Shown here piece by piece: positions 29,146 through 37,821 of a stretch of 64,000 nt of DNA. Source of the stretch: Comamonas phosphati (GTDB lineage Bacteria; Pseudomonadota; Gammaproteobacteria; Burkholderiales; Burkholderiaceae_C); NCBI RefSeq assembly GCF_014637085.1, contig NZ_BMEU01000009.1, forward strand, positions 62,001 through 126,000, written 5' to 3'. The notes below the pieces were generated by a model, which saw nothing but the letters and a program-made list of their open reading frames with translations, was not told the DNA's origin and did no database searches. Each line of letters starts with the position of its first letter. Positions within the stretch are counted from its first letter, which is position 1. The translations under genes were made by a program, and so were the position numbers.

Positions 29146-29610
29146 ATGACAGTTTCCGCCCTCCTTCGCAATGCTCTTTTTTTAGGAGCGAGCTTCGCAT
29201 TCCTGACCGGTGCCCATGCCCAGCATGAGCCCCTGCCATGCCCCGCCAGCCGTGACATGAGCGATACCCAGCTGCAAGGCCAATGGTCGGGCAGCGTCGA
29301 CGGCCTGCCCGGCCGTGTGCGCATCGAGCTCGGCCCGCACCCCGACTGGGATGGCACGGCCAAGGGCTATATCTTGCGCGGCGACACGCGCCTGCCCATG
29401 GTCGGCGATGTGGACGACGGCACCGTCACGCTGGAGGAAAGCGCCGACGGGGTGCATATCACCGGCACCTGGCTGGGCCAGGCCGTCGACGGCAGCTGCG
29501 GCCGGGAAATTCGTGGCGACTATCTGCAGGACGACCAGGCCCGGCCCAGCCCCTTCGTGCTGCGCAAGCAGCAGTCCCTGCGCCCGGACCACGCCCCCAC
29601 CCTTCCCTGA
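29146..29610 (+). CDS. Small secreted protein, function unknown
   Basis: The 154-residue protein has a clear Sec signal peptide (MTVSALLRNALFLGASFAFLTGAHA-QHEP). The mature domain is rich in glycine and aspartate, with two cysteines (PLPCPAS and DGSCGRE) that could pair, and strands such as LQGQWSGSVDG, RVRIELG and VHITGTWLG. This looks like a small beta-barrel or lipocalin-like fold, but no family is recognised. It starts ten bases after rep, six bases before pldA and in the same direction, so translation is probably coupled. The ATG at 29146 is preferred to an upstream TTG. Confidence 0.8.
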   Translation: MTVSALLRNALFLGASFAFLTGAHAQHEPLPCPASRDMSDTQLQGQWSGSVDGLPGRVRIELGPHPDWDGTAKGYILRGDTRLPMVGDVDDGTVTLEESADGVHITGTWLGQAVDGSCGREIRGDYLQDDQARPSPFVLRKQQSLRPDHAPTLP

Positions 29611-29616
29611 ATCAGC

Positions 29617-30798
29617 ATGTACCGCCCCTTCATCTCTCCCGCCGCCGCACTGGCCACCCTGGCCTGCGGTGCCTGGATGCTGCCGGCCCAGGCACAGACC
29701 GCGGCCGCCAGCGCCCCGGGCCCCGAAGCCTGGCGCCAGTGCGCGGCCAGCACCGACAACGCGGCGCGCCTGGCCTGCTTCGACGCCTGGGCCCGGAACC
29801 AGCAGCCGCTCACGGCGCCTCCCTCCACCGGCTGGAGCGCCCCTCCCGCCAGCGCCGGCAACACCTCCGCGCAGGCGCCCGAAGCGGCAGCCGTCGCCAC
29901 GGCTGGCCAGGGCCTGGCCCAGCCCGTCACACCGACCAATGGCGGCTGTCGCGACCCGCGCTACAGCGAGATCTCGCGCTTTTACGAACTGGAGCCTGGC
30001 TCGGACTGCGGCACCTTCAGCTTCCGCGGCTACCGCCCCATGTCGGTGTCCGCCGTGCTCGGCAGCCGCGTCGACGACCAGCCCTACTCGCCCAGCCGCG
30101 GCTCCCCCGACTCGCAGGCCTACCAGAAGCACGAGATGCGCATCCAGCTGTCGGCGCGCACCAAGATCGCCTCGGGCCTGCTGACCGGGCCGACCTCCAG
30201 CGGCAAGGATTCGCTGTGGTTCGGCTATACCCAGCAGTCGTACTGGCAGCTGTTCAACGGCGCCATCTCGCGCCCCTTCCGCACCACGGACCACGAGCCC
30301 GAGGTGTTCTACGTCTACCCCACCGACGCACCGCTGCCCTTCGGCTGGCGCTGGCGCTATTCGGGCGTGGGCCTGGTGCACCAGTCCAACGGCCAGAGCA
30401 ACCCGTTGTCGCGCAGCTGGAACCGCTGGTATCTGATGACCGGGGCCGAGCTGGGCAACCGCTGGCAGCTGCACCTCAAGGCCTGGAAGCGCATCAACGA
30501 AAGCGCTCCCAACGACGACAACCCGCACATCCAGGACTACATAGGCCGCGGCGAAGTCAAGCTGGGCTGGAACGTCAACGACCAGAACTACCTGGGCTTC
30601 ACGGCCCGCGGCTCTCTGGGCCAGGGCAAGGGCTCGGGCCGCATCGAGTGGCTGCGCACCCTGGGCGAAGGCTGGAACGGCGGCAAGAGCAATCTGCGCC
30701 TGCACGTGCAGCTGTTCAGCGGCTATGGCGACAGCCTGGTGGACTACAACTACAAGCGCACGATGCTGAGCGTAGGCCTTAGCCTGCTGGATTTCTGA
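29617..30798 (+). CDS. pldA: Outer-membrane phospholipase A (PldA/OMPLA)
   Basis: The 393-residue outer-membrane beta-barrel enzyme hydrolyses phospholipids misplaced in the outer leaflet when it dimerises with calcium. It has a signal peptide (to about PAQA-QTAA), a non-barrel N-terminal extension with DNAARLACFDAWA, and the family active site VHQSNGQSNPLSRSWNRWY (His255, Ser257). The asparagine of the catalytic triad lies in the following strands. The C-terminal strand ends LSVGLSLLDF, with terminal phenylalanine as expected for BAM recognition. The N-terminal extension is longer than in E. coli PldA. It ends two bases from the convergent Bug gene. Confidence 0.95.
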   Translation: MYRPFISPAAALATLACGAWMLPAQAQTAAASAPGPEAWRQCAASTDNAARLACFDAWARNQQPLTAPPSTGWSAPPASAGNTSAQAPEAAAVATAGQGLAQPVTPTNGGCRDPRYSEISRFYELEPGSDCGTFSFRGYRPMSVSAVLGSRVDDQPYSPSRGSPDSQAYQKHEMRIQLSARTKIASGLLTGPTSSGKDSLWFGYTQQSYWQLFNGAISRPFRTTDHEPEVFYVYPTDAPLPFGWRWRYSGVGLVHQSNGQSNPLSRSWNRWYLMTGAELGNRWQLHLKAWKRINESAPNDDNPHIQDYIGRGEVKLGWNVNDQNYLGFTARGSLGQGKGSGRIEWLRTLGEGWNGGKSNLRLHVQLFSGYGDSLVDYNYKRTMLSVGLSLLDF

Positions 30799-30800
30799 GC

Positions 30801-31799
30801 TTACTCCGGCTGCAGCTGAACGCTCTTGGCCATGGCCCGGAACTTGGCGGTATCGTCCTTGAGCAAGCGGTCGGCCTCAGCCAGCGTCTGGGGCCGGGGA
30901 ACTTCCGAGCCGGTGGCGGCAATCTGTCGGCGCACCTCGGGGTCTCCCAGCACTTCCGTCAGGGCCTTGTTCAAGCGCGCGACGACATCGGCGGGGGTCT
31001 TGCGGCTCACCATGAGCCCGGCCCAGGTGGCGTGGCTGAAGTTTTTGAGGGCATTGCCTTCGCCCAGCGCGGGCACGGTGGGGTCAAGCTCGCTGCGCGT
31101 GGGTGCGAGCCAGCCGATGAGCTTCAGGCGGCCCTGGTCGGACATGCCCTTGAAGCTCGTGGAATAGGGCAGGATGGCGAAGTCTATGCTGTTGCCGCCG
31201 ATGTCCTGAACCATTGGCGCCATACCTTTGTAGGGCACGTGCGTGACCCGGATCTGGGTTTGCTGCGCCATGCTTTCGGCCAGCAGGTGGTACATGGAGC
31301 CGATGCCGACGCTGCCATAGGACAAGCCCTTGTCCTGGGTCTTGGCATAGGCGATGAATTCGTCCGCGTTGCGCACGGGCAGCGTGGCGCGCGTCAGCAG
31401 CACCAGCGGATTCACCGAGACCAGGCCCAGCATGCGGAAATCCTCGGCCCTCAGCTTGACGGCCGCGTTGACCATGGGCGAGAGAATCACCTCGTTGGGA
31501 GAGCCGAGAAAGATCATGTGCCCGTCGGCCGGCGCATTCAGCACCTTCTGCGCGGCCAGCGAGCCGCTGACACCTCCCAGATTGTCCACGATGACCTGCT
31601 GGTTCAGCGCCTTGCCCAGTGCCGTGTTCAACGCACGAGCGATGGAGTCGGACAGGCCGCCGGCAGGGTAAGGCACGAGCAGCGTCACCACACGCTGATC
31701 CGCGGCCTGCGCGCCGCCCATGGCAAACGCAGCCGAGCACAGCGCACAAAGCGACAACGCCAGGGCGCGTCGGCGGCGGGGGAAAGTAATGCTTGTCAT
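30801..31799 (-). CDS. Bug-family receptor paired with an M20 amidohydrolase
   Basis: The 332-residue periplasmic binding protein has a signal peptide (RRRRALALSLCALCSAAFAMGGAQA). It then shows the Bug signature VVTLLVPYPAGGLSDSIARAL, VIVDNLGGVSGSLAAQK, APADGHMIFLGSPNE and VTHVPYKGMAPMVQDIGG. It is separated by only three bases from the stop of the upstream M20 amidohydrolase gene, so the two form an operon. The receptor probably captures the compound the amidohydrolase splits, or its carboxylate product. No TctAB permease genes are present. Confidence 0.94.
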   Translation of the reverse strand: MTSITFPRRRRALALSLCALCSAAFAMGGAQAADQRVVTLLVPYPAGGLSDSIARALNTALGKALNQQVIVDNLGGVSGSLAAQKVLNAPADGHMIFLGSPNEVILSPMVNAAVKLRAEDFRMLGLVSVNPLVLLTRATLPVRNADEFIAYAKTQDKGLSYGSVGIGSMYHLLAESMAQQTQIRVTHVPYKGMAPMVQDIGGNSIDFAILPYSTSFKGMSDQGRLKLIGWLAPTRSELDPTVPALGEGNALKNFSHATWAGLMVSRKTPADVVARLNKALTEVLGDPEVRRQIAATGSEVPRPQTLAEADRLLKDDTAKFRAMAKSVQLQPE

Positions 31800-31802
31800 A
31801 AG

Positions 31803-33020
31803 TCAGCTCCGGGTGGGGGTCGATAGGAATGCGTGAGCCAGCGCCACCCAGAATGTGGCGCCTGGCTCCAGGTTGCGGTCGTTGAAGTCGAAACTGGGGT
31901 TGTGCACGCTGCAAGGCCCCGAGGCGCAGCCATGCGTGTGGCCGTTGTCACCATTGCCGATGAAGACATAGCTGCCTGGCCGCTCCTGCAGCATGTAGGC
32001 AAAGTCCTCGCTTGCGCACAGCGGCTCGGCGTTGGCCATGACTTGCGCGGTACCGAACAGCGACTGCGCCACGTCCATGGCCAGCCGGGTTTGCGCGGGC
32101 GCGTTGATCAGCACCGGATAGCCGCGCTCGTAGCTGATGCGGCAGCGTGCGCCGAAGCTGTCGGCCTGGCCTTGCGCCACGGCCCGGATGCGCTGCTCCA
32201 GCAGATCGCGGATCTCGGGCTTCAAGGCGCGGATGCTCAGTTCCAGCTCGGCGGTCTCGGGGATCACGTTGTAGGTTTGCCCGGCCTGCAGGCGGCCTAC
32301 CGTGATCACGGCCGACGCCAGCGGGTCCACGTTGCGCGCGACGATGCTCTGCAAAGCCATCACGGTGGCCGACGCCACGACCGTGGGGTCCGTCGCCAGG
32401 TGGGGCATGGCGCCGTGGCCGCCGCAGCCCTCGAACACGATGCTCGCCCGGTCGGACGAAGCCATGTATGCCCCCTCGCGAAACAGAAACCGGCCTTGCG
32501 GCACGCCCGGCAGGTTGTGCATCGCAAATACCGCATCGCAGGGAAAGCGCGAGAACAGGCCCTCCTGCATCATCCTCTGGGCACCGCCGGCACCGCCGAG
32601 TTCTTCCGCTGGCTGGAAGATCAGGTGCACCGTGCCGTCCATGGCGCAGCCCTCGCGATGCAGCCGCGCAAGCGCCTGGGCCGCGCCCAGCAGCATGGTG
32701 GTGTGCCCATCGTGGCCACAGCCATGCATCTTGCCGGGGACTTCGCTCGCCCAGGGCAGCCCCGTGGCCTCCTGGATCGGCAACGCATCCATTTCGGCAC
32801 GCAGCCCCAGGCGCGCAGGGCCGGGGCCGAACACCAGCGTGCCCACCAGGCCCGTTCCCGCCAGGCCCGTGGTGACTTCATAGCCCCACTCGCTCAAGCA
32901 GCGCTGCACGAGCGCACTGGTCTGGAATTCCTCGAAGCCCAGCTCGGGCTGGCGATGAATGGCATGCCGCCACGCGCGCATGGCATCGGCGTCGACGTAG
33001 GAGCTGAATTTCGAGTGCAT
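31803..33020 (-). CDS. M20-family amidohydrolase (hippurate hydrolase/N-acyl amino acid hydrolase type)
   Basis: The 405-residue metallohydrolase has MRAWRHAIHRQPELGFEE, LGLRAEMDALPIQE, MHGCGHDGHTTMLLGAA (metal ligands), VHLIFQPAEELGGAGGAQRM (general-base glutamate) and the C-terminal ASEDFAYMLQERPGSYVFIGNG. These are the motifs of the amidohydrolase branch of M20 (hippurate, IAA-amino acid and N-acyl amino acid hydrolases). The ATG at 33020 is preferred; upstream reading has no family match. It diverges from a LysR gene by 86 bp and leads an operon with a Bug receptor. The substrate is likely an N-acylated or aromatic amide; the nearby 2-aminobenzoate cluster makes N-acyl anthranilates worth testing. 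Confidence 0.93.
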   Translation of the reverse strand: MHSKFSSYVDADAMRAWRHAIHRQPELGFEEFQTSALVQRCLSEWGYEVTTGLAGTGLVGTLVFGPGPARLGLRAEMDALPIQEATGLPWASEVPGKMHGCGHDGHTTMLLGAAQALARLHREGCAMDGTVHLIFQPAEELGGAGGAQRMMQEGLFSRFPCDAVFAMHNLPGVPQGRFLFREGAYMASSDRASIVFEGCGGHGAMPHLATDPTVVASATVMALQSIVARNVDPLASAVITVGRLQAGQTYNVIPETAELELSIRALKPEIRDLLEQRIRAVAQGQADSFGARCRISYERGYPVLINAPAQTRLAMDVAQSLFGTAQVMANAEPLCASEDFAYMLQERPGSYVFIGNGDNGHTHGCASGPCSVHNPSFDFNDRNLEPGATFWVALAHAFLSTPTRS

Positions 33021-33025
33021 GCAGA

Positions 33026-33069
33026 AAAATATATAGTCCTGGGGCGAAGGCCGAAAGCCGGTATATTTT
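33026..33069. promoter_or_regulatory. Inverted AAAATATA/TATATTTT in the divergent LysR promoter region
   Basis: The 86-bp spacer between the M20 gene and the LysR gene contains GAAAAATATATA (33024-33035) and TATATTTTC (33062-33070), an A+T-rich inverted pair in otherwise G+C-rich DNA. It probably marks the two opposing -10 regions and/or the LysR binding site. Confidence 0.45.
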
Positions 33070-33106
33070 CCGGGGTGACCACCAAAACGATTCACCCGCC
33101 AAACCC

Positions 33107-34000
33107 GTGAAAAACCATCAGATCCGGGCCTTTACCCAGGTCGCCGAAAGCGGTTCGATCCGCGCCGCCGCGCGGGCCCTGTTTCTCAGCCAGAGCGCCT
33201 TGACCAAATCGCTGCGCGAGCTGGAAGAGGATGTGGGAGCCGAGTTGCTGATGCGCAGCTACAAGGGCATAGAGTTCACACCGGCGGGCAAGATACTGCT
33301 CTCCCATGCGCGGCTGTCGCTGTCGCTGCTGGACAAGGCGCGCGAGGAAATACAGCTGATCTGCGGCGGATCGGGAGCCCATGTGGCGGTGGCCGCATCG
33401 CCACTGATCGCCATTGAGGCGCTGCCCCGGATCTGGAAGGCCTTCGAGCAGTGGGCGCCCGACGCCCAGTTGGCGCTCAGCGAGGGCTTTCTGAGCAGTC
33501 TCGTTCCAGCGCTACTGGAGGGCCGGCTGGATTTCGCGGTCGCCATTGCCGACCCTAGCAATCTGCCCTACGAATTGGTCTTTGAGCCGCTGATCGACGT
33601 GGTCGCGCTGCCTGCCGGGCGACAAGGCCATCCCCTGGCTGGCGCCAGAACCTGGGAAGACCTGAAGGATGCGACCTGGGTGATGAATTTTTCGCCAGGC
33701 AGCCAGAGCGAAACGCTGGTGAGCTGGCTGCGAGGCCAGGGTTTGGCGGTACCACGCAAAATGGTCAATTGCGCCTCGCCCATGCTGATGGGCGAGTTGA
33801 TGCGGCGCACCGACATGCTGGGGTTCTGTCCCGAGATTTTGCTAAACGACACGACCTATGGCGCCGGGCTGCAGCGCCTGCATGTCGGCCCGCTGCCGCC
33901 CCCCATGGCCCTGGGCCTGATCCAGCAGCGCGGCGTGCCGCTGAGCAGCGCAGCCAAGCAGCTGGCCACATTGTTCATCAAGTATTTTCGGGAGGCATAG
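33107..34000 (+). CDS. LysR-family transcriptional regulator
   Basis: The 297-residue protein has the LysR N-terminal winged helix at about residues 1-62 (FTQVAESGSIRAAARALFLSQSALTKSLRELEEDVGAELLMRS), followed by an effector domain (PLIAIEALPRIWKAFEQWAPDAQL, LDFAVAIADP, GHPLAGARTWEDLKDATWVM). It diverges from the M20-Bug operon, whose product or substrate is the likely inducer by the usual LysR arrangement. It is convergent with the RidA gene at the end of the 2-aminobenzoate cluster, so a role there is less likely. Confidence 0.93.
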   Translation: MKNHQIRAFTQVAESGSIRAAARALFLSQSALTKSLRELEEDVGAELLMRSYKGIEFTPAGKILLSHARLSLSLLDKAREEIQLICGGSGAHVAVAASPLIAIEALPRIWKAFEQWAPDAQLALSEGFLSSLVPALLEGRLDFAVAIADPSNLPYELVFEPLIDVVALPAGRQGHPLAGARTWEDLKDATWVMNFSPGSQSETLVSWLRGQGLAVPRKMVNCASPMLMGELMRRTDMLGFCPEILLNDTTYGAGLQRLHVGPLPPPMALGLIQQRGVPLSSAAKQLATLFIKYFREA

Positions 34001-34022
34001 GGTCGCGGCCCAGCCCTGCGCT

Positions 34023-34415
34023 TCACTCGGGCACCACGGCCGTGACCTCGATCTCCACCTTGGCGCGGTCCTCGATCAGCGCCGCCACCTGCACGGCCGT
34101 CATGGCCACGCTGAACGAGCCTATGAGTTCGCGGTAGGCCTGGCCGATCTCGGCCTGGCGGGCCAGGTACTCCTTCTTGTCGGTGATGTACCAGGTCATG
34201 CGCACGATGTGCTCGGGCCCGGCGCCGCCCTCCCTGAGCACCTCCACCACGTTCTGCAGCGCCTGGCGCACCTGGCCGGCCAGGTCGTCGGTGTGGAACC
34301 GTCCCTGGCCGTCCCAGCCTATCATGCCGGCCACATAGATCTGGCGGCCGCTGACGGCCACGCCGTTGGCATAACCCTTGGGGCGGGGCCAGCCCGCAGG
34401 CAGCAGTACTTGCAT
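34023..34415 (-). CDS. RidA/YjgF-family imine-enamine deaminase of the 2-aminobenzoate cluster
   Basis: The 130-residue RidA-fold protein has the opening LLPAGWPRPKGYANGVAVSGRQIYVAGMIGWD, the loop LRQALQNVVEVLREGGAGPEHIVRMTWYITDK and the C-terminal MTAVQVAALIEDRAKVEIEVTAVVP with the substrate-carboxylate-binding arginine. RidA proteins hydrolyse reactive imines and enamines with release of ammonia. As the last gene of a 2-aminobenzoyl-CoA pathway, it plausibly deaminates the non-aromatic amino-cyclohexene intermediate. The ATG at 34415 has AAGGA six bases upstream; the ATG at 34421 lies too close to it. Confidence 0.9.
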   Translation of the reverse strand: MQVLLPAGWPRPKGYANGVAVSGRQIYVAGMIGWDGQGRFHTDDLAGQVRQALQNVVEVLREGGAGPEHIVRMTWYITDKKEYLARQAEIGQAYRELIGSFSVAMTAVQVAALIEDRAKVEIEVTAVVPE

Positions 34416-34473
34416 CGTCATTCCTTTCTAGAAACCAAACTTGGACTTGCGCAACGGGCCATGAAAATAAACG

Positions 34474-34567
34474 CCCCCCGACCCAAGCCAGAGACGCCGA
34501 GCAAGAGCCGCCTCGCGGCGATGGCGTCGTCCCCCTTGGGGGAAGGCCCGAAGCGACTCAGGGGGAG
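34474..34567 (-). repeat. Gene-3'-end dispersed repeat, copy 4
   Basis: Read on the minus strand, it starts one or two bases after the thioesterase stop codon (CTCCCCCTGAGTCGCTTCGG). It passes through CTTCCCCCAAGGGGGACGAC and ends with GCGAGGCGGCTCTTGCTCGG. It splits the thioesterase gene from the RidA gene. Confidence 0.85.
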
Positions 34568-34568
34568 T

Positions 34569-35003
34569 TCATTCACTCATCCAGCGCTCCATCGCGGCGC
34601 GTATATGGGCGGGTACGGCAATCGCCTTGTGGGTCTGCAGATCGGTGAACACCAGCACCTTGGTGGCGGCTACGCGCAGCTCGCCGTCGGCCCCCGTGCA
34701 GTCCACGGCCAGCGTCAGCGAACGGTTGCCCAGCCTGGCCAGGCGCAGGCCGAAATCCACGGTCTCGCCCATGCGCGTGATGGCGCGGAAGTCGCACTCC
34801 AGGTGCACGATGGGCAGGCCGGTGCGGCCCTGCGCCACCATATCGGCATAGGGCACGCCCAGGGCGCGGTTGAACCAGTCCTCGACCAGGCCGTTGAACA
34901 GCACCAGATACTGGGGAAAGAAGATGATGCCCGCGGGATCGCAGTGCGCGAAGCGTATGGGCACCTGGCTGACGAAGCGCGGCGTGGCGTATGCATGCGT
35001 CAT
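34569..35003 (-). CDS. 4-hydroxybenzoyl-CoA thioesterase-like hotdog protein
   Basis: The 144-residue protein is a hotdog-fold acyl-CoA thioesterase of the 4HBT type. It has the active-site stretch RFAHCDPAGIIFFPQYLVLFN with the catalytic aspartate, followed by LPIVHLECDFRAITRMGETV. It hydrolyses acyl- or aroyl-CoA esters and probably rescues CoA from stalled intermediates of 2-aminobenzoyl-CoA breakdown. The ATG at 35003 is chosen; upstream codons overlap the CoA ligase gene. It lies ten bases after the ligase stop in the same operon. Confidence 0.93.
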   Translation of the reverse strand: MTHAYATPRFVSQVPIRFAHCDPAGIIFFPQYLVLFNGLVEDWFNRALGVPYADMVAQGRTGLPIVHLECDFRAITRMGETVDFGLRLARLGNRSLTLAVDCTGADGELRVAATKVLVFTDLQTHKAIAVPAHIRAAMERWMSE

Positions 35004-35013
35004 GGCCGTCCCT

Positions 35014-36630
35014 TCATTGCCCGTGCAGCTTGAAGCGCTGCAGCTTGCCCGTTGGCGTGCGCGGCAGCTGGTCCACAAAGGCCACGGCGCGCGGATATTT
35101 GTAGGGCGCCACGGTACTTTTCACGAAGTCCTGCAGCTCCCTGGCCATGGCTTCGTCGCCGGCATGCCCGGCACGCAGCACGACAAAGGCCTTGACGATC
35201 TGGCCGCGCTCGCTGTCGGGCATGCCGATCACCGCGCACTCGGCCACGGCCGCATGGGCCAGGAGGGCGTTCTCCACCTCGGGCGCCGCGATGTTGTAGC
35301 CGGCCGAGATGATCGTGTCGTCGGTGCGCGCCTGGTAGACGAAGTAACCATCGGCATCCATCAGATAGGCGTCGCCCGTGAGGTTCCAGCCATGCTGCAC
35401 ATACTGGGTCTGGCGGCTGTCGGCCAGATAGCGGCAGCCCGTGGGGCCCAGCACGGCCAACTTGCCCACGGTGCCCGGCGACACCTCGTTGCCCTGCTCG
35501 TCCACCACCTTGGCGCGGTAGCCGGGCACGGCCTTGCCCGTGGCGCCGGGCCGTGCGTCTTCCTCGCGGTGCGAGATGAAGATGTGCAGCATCTCGGTGG
35601 AGCCTATGCCGTCGATGATCTCTATACCCGTGGCGTCCTTCCACAGCGCGCGCGTGGAGGCCGTGAGCGCCTCGCCGGCCGACACGCATTTGCGCAGCCG
35701 CGTGCGGCGGATACGCTCGCCCTGCTGGGCCATGACGCGGTAGGAGGTGGGCGCCGTGAACACCACGGTGGCGCCGAAGCGCTCTATGCCGTCCACCAGC
35801 TGCGGCGGGCCGGCTTTCTCCAGCAGCACCATGGAAGCGCCTATGGACATGGGAAACAGCACCTGCCCGCCCAGGCCGAAGGTGAAGGCGATCGGCGGGC
35901 TGCCGACGAACACGTCGTCGGCATGGGCGCGCAGCATGGATTGCGGCCAGCAGGCGCAGACGGCCATCACGTCGCGGTGGAAATGCATGGTGGCCTTGGG
36001 TACGCCCGTGGTGCCCGAGGTGAAGCCCAGCAGGCAGGTATCGGCGGCCGCCGTGTCCACCGCCTCGAAGTGCGGCGAGGCCTGCGCCATGCGCGCTTCG
36101 AGCGCATCGGCATCCTCGGCGCGCACATTGAAAAAGCGCACGGACTTCAGCACCTGGCTTTTCTGTTGCGCGCCCAGCACCTCGGCGCGCAGCGCGTCAT
36201 CGCACAGCGCATGGCTGATCTGCGCGATGTCGACGACGGCGGACAGCTCCTTGGCCCTCAGCAGCGGCATGGCCGCCACGGCAATGCCGCCGGCCTTGAC
36301 CACGCCGAACCAGCTGGCCACCAGCATGGGGTTGTTGGGGCCGCACAGCAGCACGCGGTTGCCCGGCAGCAGGCCCATGTCCCGGGTCAGCACATGGGCG
36401 ATGCGGTTGGCCCTGTCCTGCAGCTCGGCATAGGTCCAGCGCAGGCCCTCGGCCTGTATGCACAGCCTGTCGCCGCGCCCCTCTTTCACATGGCGGTCCA
36501 GCAGCTCGGCCGCGCAGTTCAGGCGCTCGGGAAACTGCAGCTCGGGCAGCTCGAACACATACTCGGGCTGCAGCTCGGCGAGCGGCAGATTGTCAGACGC
36601 AAAGGTGTCGATATGGGCGGTATAGGACAT
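35014..36630 (-). CDS. 2-aminobenzoate (benzoate-type) CoA ligase
   Basis: The 538-residue acyl-adenylate-forming enzyme has the AMP-binding P-loop LLGFTSGTTGVPKATM (about residue 200), YRVMAQQ, IDGIGSTEMLHIFIS, the TGDAYLMDADGYFVYQARTDD hinge and the C-terminal catalytic lysine in TPTGKLQRFKL. SSTEM-like GIGSTEMLHIFIS is typical of benzoate-CoA ligases. Linkage to a 2-aminobenzoyl-CoA monooxygenase points to anthranilate as substrate, in the Azoarcus abm type of pathway. It lies 11 bases after the acyl-CoA dehydrogenase gene. Substrate choice between anthranilate, salicylate and benzoate would need assay. Confidence 0.9.
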   Translation of the reverse strand: MSYTAHIDTFASDNLPLAELQPEYVFELPELQFPERLNCAAELLDRHVKEGRGDRLCIQAEGLRWTYAELQDRANRIAHVLTRDMGLLPGNRVLLCGPNNPMLVASWFGVVKAGGIAVAAMPLLRAKELSAVVDIAQISHALCDDALRAEVLGAQQKSQVLKSVRFFNVRAEDADALEARMAQASPHFEAVDTAAADTCLLGFTSGTTGVPKATMHFHRDVMAVCACWPQSMLRAHADDVFVGSPPIAFTFGLGGQVLFPMSIGASMVLLEKAGPPQLVDGIERFGATVVFTAPTSYRVMAQQGERIRRTRLRKCVSAGEALTASTRALWKDATGIEIIDGIGSTEMLHIFISHREEDARPGATGKAVPGYRAKVVDEQGNEVSPGTVGKLAVLGPTGCRYLADSRQTQYVQHGWNLTGDAYLMDADGYFVYQARTDDTIISAGYNIAAPEVENALLAHAAVAECAVIGMPDSERGQIVKAFVVLRAGHAGDEAMARELQDFVKSTVAPYKYPRAVAFVDQLPRTPTGKLQRFKLHGQ

Positions 36631-36641
36631 GGCTAGCTCTC

Positions 36642-37820
36642 CTAGGCCTGGGCGCTCTTGAGCAGTTCGCGCGCGATGATGAGCTGCTGCACCTCGGTCG
36701 CGCCCTCATAGATGCGCAGCGCGCGGATCTCGCGGTAAAGCTTTTCCACGGGCTGCTCGCTGACCACGCCCAGCCCGCCCCAGATCTGCACGGCGGCGTC
36801 TATGACCTGCTGGGCGTTCTCGGTGGCCGTCATCTTGGCCATGGCCGCCTCGCGCGTCACGTTCTCGCCCTGGTCGCGCTGCCAGGCCGCGCGGTAGGTG
36901 AGCAGGGCCGCGCTGTCGATCTGCGTGGCCATCTGCGCGAGCTTGGCCTGGGTGAGCTGGAAATCGGCCAGCACGCCACCGAACATCTTGCGCGTGGTGG
37001 CGCGGTGCAGCGCCTCGTCGAGCGCCCGGCGCGCAAAGCCCAGGGCCGCGGCGGCCACCGAGGTGCGGAACACGTCGAGCGTGCGCATGGCCACCTTGAA
37101 GCCCTCGCCGGCCGCGCCCACGCGCTGCGCCACGGGCACGCGGCAATTGGTGAATTTCAGGCGCGCCAGCGGGTGGGGCGCGATCACGGCTATGCGCTCG
37201 GCGATCTCGAAGCCCGGCGTGCCGGCCTCCACGATCAGCGCCGAGATGCCGCGCGAGCCCGGCGCCTCGCCCGTGCGCACAAAGACCACGTAGAAGTCGG
37301 CAATGCCGCCGTTGGAGATCCAGGTCTTCTCGCCATTGATCACATAGTGGCCGCCATCATCACCACTCTCCAGCCTGGCCTCGCAGGCCATGGCCGCCAC
37401 GTCGGAGCCCGCCTCGGGCTCGGACAGCGCAAAGGCCGCGATCGCCTCGCCCGCCGCCACCTGGGTCAGGTAGCGCTGCTTCTGCTCGCGCGTGCCGGCC
37501 AGGCTGATGGCGCCCGAACCCAGGCCCTGCATGGCAAAGGCGAAATCGGCCAGCCCGCTGTGGCGCGCCAGGGTTTCGCGGATCAGGCAGATGGCGCGCG
37601 TATCGATCTGCTCGCCCACGCCACCGTTTTCCGCGCCGGCCACCGCATGGCGCAGCCAGCCGGCCGCGCCCAGTGCCTTGACCAGCTGCCGGCATTCGGC
37701 ATCCACATCGGGGCCGTGGTCGTGGGCAATATGCCGCGCGGCCCAGGCAGCTAGCTGCTGCGCCAGCTGCGCATGGCGGGCCTCGAAAAACGGCCACTTC
37801 AGATAGCTGCTGTCTGCCAT
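36642..37820 (-). CDS. Acyl-CoA dehydrogenase of the 2-aminobenzoate pathway
   Basis: The 392-residue flavoprotein has [18 protein letters not shown], the FAD-binding signature [29 protein letters not shown], and the C-terminal substrate-base region with [42 protein letters not shown]. Acyl-CoA dehydrogenases introduce a 2,3 double bond with electron transfer flavoprotein as acceptor. Here it would act in the beta-oxidation-like steps after de-aromatisation. The ATG at 37820 has GGAGGA seven bases upstream and begins one base after the enoyl-CoA hydratase stop, so translation is coupled. Confidence 0.94.
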   Translation of the reverse strand: MADSSYLKWPFFEARHAQLAQQLAAWAARHIAHDHGPDVDAECRQLVKALGAAGWLRHAVAGAENGGVGEQIDTRAICLIRETLARHSGLADFAFAMQGLGSGAISLAGTREQKQRYLTQVAAGEAIAAFALSEPEAGSDVAAMACEARLESGDDGGHYVINGEKTWISNGGIADFYVVFVRTGEAPGSRGISALIVEAGTPGFEIAERIAVIAPHPLARLKFTNCRVPVAQRVGAAGEGFKVAMRTLDVFRTSVAAAALGFARRALDEALHRATTRKMFGGVLADFQLTQAKLAQMATQIDSAALLTYRAAWQRDQGENVTREAAMAKMTATENAQQVIDAAVQIWGGLGVVSEQPVEKLYREIRALRIYEGATEVQQLIIARELLKSAQA

Positions 37821-37821
37821 G

